A DNA stretch of 64,000 bases from assembly GCA_022702545.1 (NCBI GenBank), contig JAHRBC010000001.1, positions 2,108,001-2,172,000 of the forward strand, read 5' to 3'. Below are positions 57,652-64,000 of the stretch, in pieces. Within the stretch, counting starts at the first letter, position 1. The number at the start of each line of letters is the position of its first letter. Source of the DNA: Phycomyces nitens (Eukaryota; Mucoromycota; Mucoromycetes; Mucorales; Phycomycetaceae). The position numbers and the translations under genes were made by a program. The notes under the pieces were generated by a model. That model made no database searches. It was not told the DNA's origin and was given only the letters and a program-made list of their open reading frames with translations.

Positions 57652-58525
57652 AGTATTACCAGTATATAGAAAATTAAGAGATATGTGTAACTCTTTGCCT
57701 GCCTTTTATGGTAATAAGGTCTTTATAGTGTCTGCCCTGCACTTTCTATTAAAATAATGAGCCGCCCACTCAAGATAATAGATTCTTTACATCTTGTAGC
57801 TAATCACCAAGTCTCATGCTAATCCATTCCTCTTTTTGCTTTTACTTCTCTGCCGCTTTTACTTGGACTTTGAGTATAGCAAGAAAAAAGTTTTTGGCTG
57901 AAATTTAGTAGATTCCCATTAAGATTAATATATACATTCTACTGAATCAATATCCTACCAGCAACAAATGTGCAAAAAACCTTGGATTACCACCTGCTAT
58001 ATACACATCACAAAAGAGTGAAATACAGACTCCATAACCAATATCTGGCCAGTCTTTGTCAATGACCATGGCAAGTTAACATCTCAGAAACAGCTACATA
58101 CTGTACGTACACTTTACACTTTACACTTTACACTTTATACTTTACACTACAGCAGTGATAACCGACCATTCCGCAATAGAGATCAAAGTACAAAGGAGAC
58201 TAGAAGAAGTATATAAACCACCGCAATATTCTTTCTTCAATAAATAACACTATCCCACTATCGACAAGCTCCCAACCCCAAAAATACCACACCACAGGTA
58301 GCATTTCACGAATATCTTTGCTGGTAGAAAAAGTATATTTGATCTCCAAATAAAATCAACTATACGGAGAAAACAAATATTCATTTAATGTATAGCTTTT
58401 ACAAAATTATCGACTTTGATAGTTCCCTATAATAATTTTATACTTGTATTTTTGCTTTCCTTTTCTACATCGCATAAAGCTACAATGTCAAAAAGATGTA
58501 AAAAAAAATGAACTTGAGATGTTCT

Positions 58526-58600
58526 TGACCGGCCATGACAAAGTCCTGACTTGACTCCCATTGAGAATATCTGGAACATATTGGACAATAGTAGGTGTTA
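58526..58600 (+). pseudogene. Tc1 transposase C-terminal remnant in the right arm
   Basis: Plus-strand copy of the left-arm remnant, with the same in-frame stop before QSPDLTPIENIWNILD. A preceding Lys-rich segment (MSKRCKKK) fits the region before the SPDLNPIEN block. Confidence 0.75.
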
Positions 58601-58792
58601 AGGCCAATCCAAAACATACCACTAAAGCATTTGAGAGAGAGAGAGACTCTGATCAAAGAGTGAATAAGCAAAAGAGAGTATGTGAAATGTATCGTCTTTT
58701 AGGAATATTATAATAGCTTTAGAAAGTATAAAAGTGAATAAATCTTTTATAAAGCAATAACTTTACTTTTGTCATATAGACTACACAAGATA

Positions 58793-59330
58793 TGATTTAT
58801 GGTTATATATTTCAAGATCATTTTCTTGTATACCTTAAGAATAAGATCAATGTAAAGACATGTCTTTCATTTACACGTTATGACAGAGCTTATAATTACT
58901 TTATATTCTTATAGTTACCGAGCTATAAGCATACTTTAATGCACTTAGACTTAACCATCGTTTCTTTCAATTTGGTTTAATAAAATTTTGCAAGTAAAGT
59001 GAGATATAATACTTTGTAATGTCATCCAGTAGCTATATCAGCCTTTTTAGGTTTGACCCAAAACACACTCACTATTCTACAGTGTTTAAGTATAGGATCT
59101 ATTTACAGTATTTCGAAACATAAATGTATTATACCTAGAGAACAGACACTGACACATTGTTAAGAAGGAATTCGATAGCATCTTGCTGGTAATAGTCTTA
59201 AAGGTATATATATATATCCTATATTTGCCTTTAGACCCTCAATTAATACTAGAATTTAGAAAGCCAAACGATTTGGAAGGGCTTAAATTGGGGGGTTCAA
59301 TTCTATTAATTTATTTCATGGATAGCTGGA
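58793..59330. other. Intergenic DNA
   Basis: AT-rich spacer between the large element and the GST cluster; no gene or repeat is recognised. Confidence 0.4.
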
Positions 59331-60267
59331 CTATGCATACTGAGCCATACGCTCATACCATTCTCTTAGAGCCTTGTCACCATCATTATCCAAAATACCA
59401 GACTCAAAAACATCATGGTTTAGCATATCCACCATCTTAAACTGAGAGGCCAATACGGCATCAACCCATCCAACTTGAACCAAAATAATTTCAAATAAAT
59501 ACATAAAATACATAACAAAAGCCTAATAATCAGTACAGTACCTTTAGTTCCAGTCAGATATGGCGACGCTTTCAGTGTTTTTCTGGTATCCTTTAATATC
59601 TCATTGATCTCTTTAAGACGGTCTTCTGTGCTGCCTGCAAACTCTTCCAGAGTGACCCCGTACTTCTCTTCCTTTTTCCTGCGGAACTCGGCCTGTAATT
59701 TCTCATCGCCGCACTCTCTACTGATTGCTAAAAGAGAAAGGCAAAAAAGAAGAAAGAACAGACGGGAGTCGTATTTTTCTTGTAGAGATTGATGCAGTTT
59801 TTCGTCTCCATGGAATAGACTAGGAGTCGTAGGGTATGTGGTCTCTAGATACTTTGCAATCTTGAATGAATCCTGAATAACCTTGTCATTTTCAGTGTCC
59901 ACAATAATGGGTACGGTTGGGGCCTCGCCAGTCTTACTATAAATTGAAAATGACTTTATTAATACCTCCTATTTGTACATGCTAAAGAAGCAACCCAATA
60001 CTCTTTGAGATATCCTTACGTGATTTCAGGGATTACGGTGTATATTTCGGGAATATTGACCCAAACTGTCTCATAAGGAAGTTTCTGAATAGGTATTTGA
60101 TTGAATTAGAATAGGTAGGAGCTTGTAGCAATAATTAAGCTTTGGTGTATTAGAAGTATTAAAGATACCTTTATATTCAGTGATAGGCGTGTCTTGTAGG
60201 TGTTTGGAGACCAGGGTTTGTCGTCAAAGACTGGGATAGAAAGGTCATAAAAGTGAATAGGCTTCAT
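59331..60267 (-). CDS. Glutathione S-transferase, tandem copy A
   Basis: Four exons: 60267-60169, 60084-60020, 59936-59542, 59473-59331, giving 233 aa. It conjugates glutathione to electrophiles or peroxides in the cytosol. The thioredoxin-fold N terminus has FYDL, a SPNTYKTRLSLNIK helix with the probable active-site Ser, PTVPIIVD (the cis-Pro loop) and IQDSFKIAKYLETTYP (glutathione-binding Asp/Ser). The C-terminal helical domain ends in VGWVDAVLA. The SPNTxKxR/YL-x-x-x-YP pattern resembles the fungal FuA/etherase-like GST class. It shares three intron positions with copies B and C, showing origin by tandem duplication. Confidence 0.88.
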
Positions 60268-60323
60268 AATTAAGATACAAGAGTCAAAAAGGTGTTCTAT
60301 GTAAATCGTTTGATATCCATCTA

Positions 60324-60331
60324 TATTTATA
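60324..60331 (-). promoter_or_regulatory. TATA box of GST copy A
   Basis: TATAAATA on the minus strand, 57 bp upstream of the ATG at 60267; the same octamer at similar spacing precedes copy C. Confidence 0.55.
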
Positions 60332-60832
60332 CTTTTAAAGACATGCAGCCGCTACTTCAAATGACTGATCCTCACTCAATCCTTTTGTCCTTGGAAAAAA
60401 CGATTATAATAACATCATGTACCTAAATATCACTGTTGTGGCTGAGTCTCGTCAGCATCTTTTGACCATAATTATAACCATCACACAGATATTATTTTCA
60501 AAACTAGTAATCAAATGACGATACTATATATAAATTTTTATATTATAAAATTCCTAAAATGCGACACGAATTTATGTAAGCACTGTACTTGAAATAAACC
60601 TTTTTTTAATAATTACACACGCAGACATATAATTACTAATCATTTCTGGGGTATTTTGGCTAGTATATCTGGTACTAATATATAGTATAGGAGAAATCTA
60701 TTCTCAATAATGGCAAGCTTAATATATACATACATATATATATATACAAGATATATATAGCTTATAGTATATATATGGTTTAGAATATACGTATATAGGC
60801 TTATTTTAAGCAGTTTATTAAGAGTTAGCATT

Positions 60833-61740
60833 TTATGCGTATTGAGTCATACGCTTGTACCATTCTCTCAAAGAGTTTGTATCTGGGGTTCCTAAGATTT
60901 GAGTTTCGAATAGCTCATTATCCAAAGCATCCACCATTTTCAAGCACGAAGCCAGCACCACGTCTGCCCACCCAACTTTAAGCCAAGAAATGAATATATA
61001 ATAAATGAATAAATAACGAAAGGATTATCACAATTGTCAGCGCATTACCTTTAGATCCGGTCAAGTAGAGTGAGTCTGACAAAATGTCGTTGGCGCTCTT
61101 TAGTTTCTTGTTGATTGTTTCGAGATGCTCTTTGGGATTGCCCGTAAGCTGTTCAACAGTGACTCCATACTTGACTTCGCGGGACTTTTTGAGCTTAGCT
61201 TGGGCTTCTTCATCACCACAAAACTTGATAGCTTTTAATAAAACAAGGTAGAAAAGAGGGCCAGCCAAGCAATCCTCGAATGTCTCTTGCAGAGATTGAT
61301 GCAGTTTTTCGTCTCCATGGAATAGACTAGGGGTCTCAGGGTATGTGGTCTCTAGATATTTTGCAATCTTGAATGAATCCTGAATAACCTTGTCCTTTTC
61401 AACATCCACAATGATGGGCACGGTGGGGACTTCGCCAGTCTTACTAACAATCAATAAATATACTTGAGACCAGTACTTCTTTTTATAAAGAACAAAGCTA
61501 ATGTAGCTCGAGATATGCTTACGTTATTTTAGGAATTACATTAGGGACATCTTCAAAAGTAACCCAGACTGTTTCATAGGAAAGACCCTAGAGAGGATCC
61601 AGGATTATAAAGAGGCCATATGTACAAATACTTTATGCTACCTTGATGTTAAGTGAAAAACGTGTCTTGTAGGTGTTTGGAGACCAAGGTGTCTCTCCAA
61701 TGGCCGGGAGCAAAAGATCATAAAATTGAATAGGCTTCAT
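60833..61740 (-). CDS. Glutathione S-transferase, tandem copy B
   Basis: Four exons: 61740-61642, 61587-61523, 61443-61049, 60975-60833, giving 233 aa. It is the closest relative of copy A: both share the start MKPI-FYDL, SPNTYKTR, DKVIQDSFKIAKYLETTYP and SLFHGDEKLHQSLQE. The DNA around 61290-61390 is nearly identical to 59780-59880. The middle of the helical domain differs (DCLAGPLFYLVLLKAIKFCG here). Same exon phases as A and C. The TATA element is weaker (CTATATTTTG near 61784). Substrate preference cannot be told. Confidence 0.88.
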
Positions 61741-62012
61741 AGGAGTAGTCGGCAAAAAGGTAAAGAAGCGTGGTAAATACAAAATATAGAACTGGTCTTA
61801 TGTTTATTATCATTGTTCTACCACCCAAGTCATACTCACTCCGACCAGAGTCTGTATTCCATTCCTATTCTTTAATATCTTGTAACCTTTACGATAGTAA
61901 GATGCTCAAGTGATAGAGTTAAAAGTCAATGGGTTTACAAGTCTATTTAGACATTTTTATTATACTGCTAGAAATCCTCGATATGTTTATTGAATATATT
62001 GGTAAATATACT

Positions 62013-62919
62013 CTAGGCGTACTTGCCCATACGCTGGTACCATTCTCTCAAAGTATTGTCGCTCTTGACAGCATCCAGAATTCTAGGCTCAAATATATCA
62101 TGATTCAAGACATCTACAAGATGCAAGTAGGCATACACTACTATATCCTTCCATCCAACTAAGAAGCAATTTAGACAAGGTTAATCAATATAAATGACTG
62201 TACATATTCAAATTCATGGCACTGTACCTTTAGGACCGGACAGATAAGGAGACTTTGCCAAAGCGCTTCTAGTGTCCTTCAATTCCTCATTGACGATCTT
62301 GATGCTGTCTTCTGGATTGCCAGCAAAGTTCTCCATAGTAGTTCCAAGCCTGGCTTCACGGGCTTTTCTAAACTTGATCTTGTCCTCTTCACTACCAACA
62401 TTATTGGCAATAACCAAGATAACCAGACGGAGCAAGCCAAGGAAGCATCGACCATAGCTTTCTTCGGTAGGCTGGTGGAAATCCTCATCTCCATGAAAAA
62501 GACTTGGTGTGCCAGGGTAATTGGCCTCGAGATATTGTGCAATTTTCCATGAATCTTGTACAACAATGTTTTTGCTGGCATCGACAATAATGGGAACAGT
62601 TGGTCTTTCTCCGGTTTTTCTATAAACAGACAATGGGCAAAGTCAGGAATTGGGTTTAGGACGCAATATACAAGAGTGTCATATAACATGACGCGATATC
62701 ACCTACGTCAACTTGGGAATTACAGTGGGGATATCGACATAAGGAACCAAGACGGTCTCAAAGGGAATTCCCTGTTGAAAAAAGAAATTATGATATAATC
62801 CTGTATAATCATGTATTTACCTTGAGGTTGAGGGATACACGAGATTTGAAAGTATTGGGAGAACAATATTTTCCTTCAAAGTTGACGAGTGGGAGATCAT
62901 AGAGTGTAATTGAGGCCAT
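62013..62919 (-). CDS. Glutathione S-transferase, tandem copy C
   Basis: Four exons: 62919-62821, 62771-62707, 62619-62228, 62158-62013, giving 233 aa. It is the most diverged of the three: MASITLYDLPLVNFEGKYCS, with a Cys just before the SPNTFKSR helix, PTVPIIVDASKNIVVQDSWK, and YLEANYPGTPSLFHGDED. The last exon encodes VGWKDIVVYAYLHLVD and ends GKYA. The exon 3/4 boundary matches A and B but exon 3 is one codon shorter and exon 4 one codon longer, so total length is kept. It was probably the first to split off. Confidence 0.88.
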
Positions 62920-62965
62920 TGTGTTTATAAAGCAGTAAAGAATCGAATGTGCATTTTAGACAGAG

Positions 62966-62973
62966 TATTTATA
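62966..62973 (-). promoter_or_regulatory. TATA box of GST copy C
   Basis: TATAAATA on the minus strand about 50 bp upstream of the ATG at 62919. Confidence 0.55.
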
Positions 62974-63646
62974 CCTGAAATTCGCTACTTGAACTTAAAT
63001 ATTGCTTCCCATCAAGATGTATGATTTGTTATCATATTCATATGTGTACATTGAGATATTTAAAGGCGCACTAATACAATGTGGTTTGAACGTTTGGGAC
63101 ACAAATAATATTATACTGGCATGTGCCTTGAATATATGTCAAGGATTAATAGACTGTTTGAGCCCAAAACAGATGCTTACTAATTCAATCCTAAAGTTGT
63201 AAGGTACAAAAACCAGATAGACAGCCGCAAAAATAAAATAAATTAGAGTCAGTTGGAAAGATTGGGTGGTTTGACAATCTTACGGGACAAGCTTATTCTT
63301 ATTCCACTCATTTGAGAGTGTCTTTGATGGACTCAAAAGGGCATTTGGTTCTTGAATTAAATGATTATCCTGGCAGTTTACTACACCTAGTTGTATGCCA
63401 ATCAGAAATCAGCTTTAGATAGTATTCTTGTTAATCTGAGCTGTCCATGTCTTTAATTCCATTACAAAAGACGTGTAAAATGGTCCAACAAAAACGAACT
63501 TTTCAATCAAATTTTATTGCTTTATTTTTAGGTTAAAATTTGGTAACTATGTTGGGATGGATCAAAGTTCTCTACAGCAAATATATATGTATATATAGGA
63601 GTACAAATATCAAGGTTATTAGAGACTACCAAAGAGGCCTGTATTT
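62974..63646. other. Intergenic DNA
   Basis: AT-rich; no further GST fragment or repeat is recognised. Confidence 0.4.
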
Positions 63647-64000
63647 TTACAAATGTATAATTACAAAATATACATGCTTATGGTGATGATCTATGGCAGA
63701 TTTAATGGCATCTGCAAGATTATTAGGCCCCCAGGGATCTTTACCAATCTGTAATTCACATATAAAAGAATCATGGGTTTATAGTTGATACATTAATGGA
63801 ATGGTGCCCATAGACACATATTTATAGACTCCAAACACTATTTTGTTATCAGGACCAATATTTTTAAATGTCATCTAAATAATTGACGCGTAAGCTTGGA
63901 GGACGAGAATTATAAAAGTGGGATATTTGGTGTACACAACTCACAATGGAGAATTTGTATAATTACCATAACTATTCACGCTTACTCTTTTGAGCGAATT
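63647..64000 (-). CDS. Partial gene at the right edge, unknown
   Basis: The last exon appears to be 63748-63647, after a CAG acceptor, encoding IGKDPWGPNNLADAIKSAID and HHHKHV, then a short tail to TAA 63647-63649. An upstream exon preceded by TTTAG at about 63880 encodes MTFKNIGPDNKIVFGVYKY. Exact splicing between them is unclear (no strong donor), and the 5' part lies outside the window. The protein looks soluble. No family is recognised. Confidence 0.35.

Larger units (their letters stand above)
53813..58790. mobile_element. Large TA-flanked element with 1.68-kb inverted arms
   Basis: The left arm (53813-55496) and right arm (57102-58790) are reverse complements over about 1.68 kb, with only scattered single-base and homopolymer-length differences, more at the outer ends. 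The spacer is 1.6 kb. Both outer ends abut TA (53811-53812, 58791-58792), and the tips are CATTGTGTAG and, inverted, TCTTGTGTAG. Each arm ends outward in the 3' part of a Tc1-type transposase, and each carries a tRNA-derived repeat. It fits a fold-back element or an inverted duplication of a Tc1-type element. The arm divergence argues against an assembly chimera. Confidence 0.75.
57102..58790 (-). repeat. Right arm of the long inverted repeat
   Basis: Reverse complement of 53813-55496. Differences seen by eye are mostly one-base length changes in short homopolymers (for example AATGGGAAT versus AATGGAAT) plus a few substitutions near the outer end. Confidence 0.9.

Noticed and set aside
53813..58790. 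Inverted repeat as an assembly chimera
   Set aside because: The arms differ at several sites, more so near the outer ends, and both ends stop at TA; a simple fold-back artefact should be identical. Long reads would settle it.

Overview
The window looks like nuclear DNA of an early-diverging fungus, most likely Mucoromycota (zygomycete). Genes are compact, with many 45-90 bp introns, AT-rich intergenic DNA and a one-copy eukaryotic housekeeping set. It also carries a sestrin, a family I understand to be absent from most Dikarya, and Fanzor-like relics inside TA-flanked elements. The species cannot be told from the sequence. Exon maps were worked out by hand from splice consensus, reading phase and family similarity; every spliced CDS listed closes to a whole number of codons.

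Layout. 0-5.8 kb is gene-poor, with one short secreted-peptide gene. 5.8-12.5 kb is a dense plus-strand block: GINS subunit PSF1, splicing factor SF3B1 (Hsh155) and NMN adenylyltransferase. 12.56-14.01 kb is a mobile element with a decayed Fanzor gene. 14.1-19 kb holds a membrane-anchored Lys-rich protein, an unknown secreted protein and a 6-exon sestrin. 19-24.4 kb is AT-rich and contains a second Fanzor element (21.89-23.71 kb) that also keeps the N-terminal part of a transposase. 24.5-48.1 kb is ordinary gene-rich DNA: PWP1, Rcf2-like HIG1 protein, gamma-tubulin, MTD1-type methylenetetrahydrofolate dehydrogenase, double-hotdog acyl-CoA thioesterase, GNA1, an acid/steryl-ester lipase, an endonuclease/exonuclease/phosphatase-fold protein, an MFS sugar transporter, a disordered protein, an Msg5/Sdp1-like MAPK phosphatase and a Tgl3/4/5-like patatin lipase. 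48.1-59 kb is a transposon graveyard: Tc1/mariner relics and a 5-kb element with 1.68-kb inverted arms, flanked by TA, that carries a tRNA-derived SINE-like repeat in each arm. 59.3-62.9 kb is a tandem array of three glutathione S-transferase genes. A gene fragment runs off the right edge.

The housekeeping genes are unrelated neighbours rather than a pathway. The lipid genes (lipase, thioesterase, patatin lipase) and the nutrient and stress genes (sestrin, sugar transporter, GSTs) are only loosely thematic. The most unusual content is the pair of Fanzor-bearing mariner-type elements with a shared conserved 3' end, where a guide RNA would be expected, and the large inverted-repeat element.
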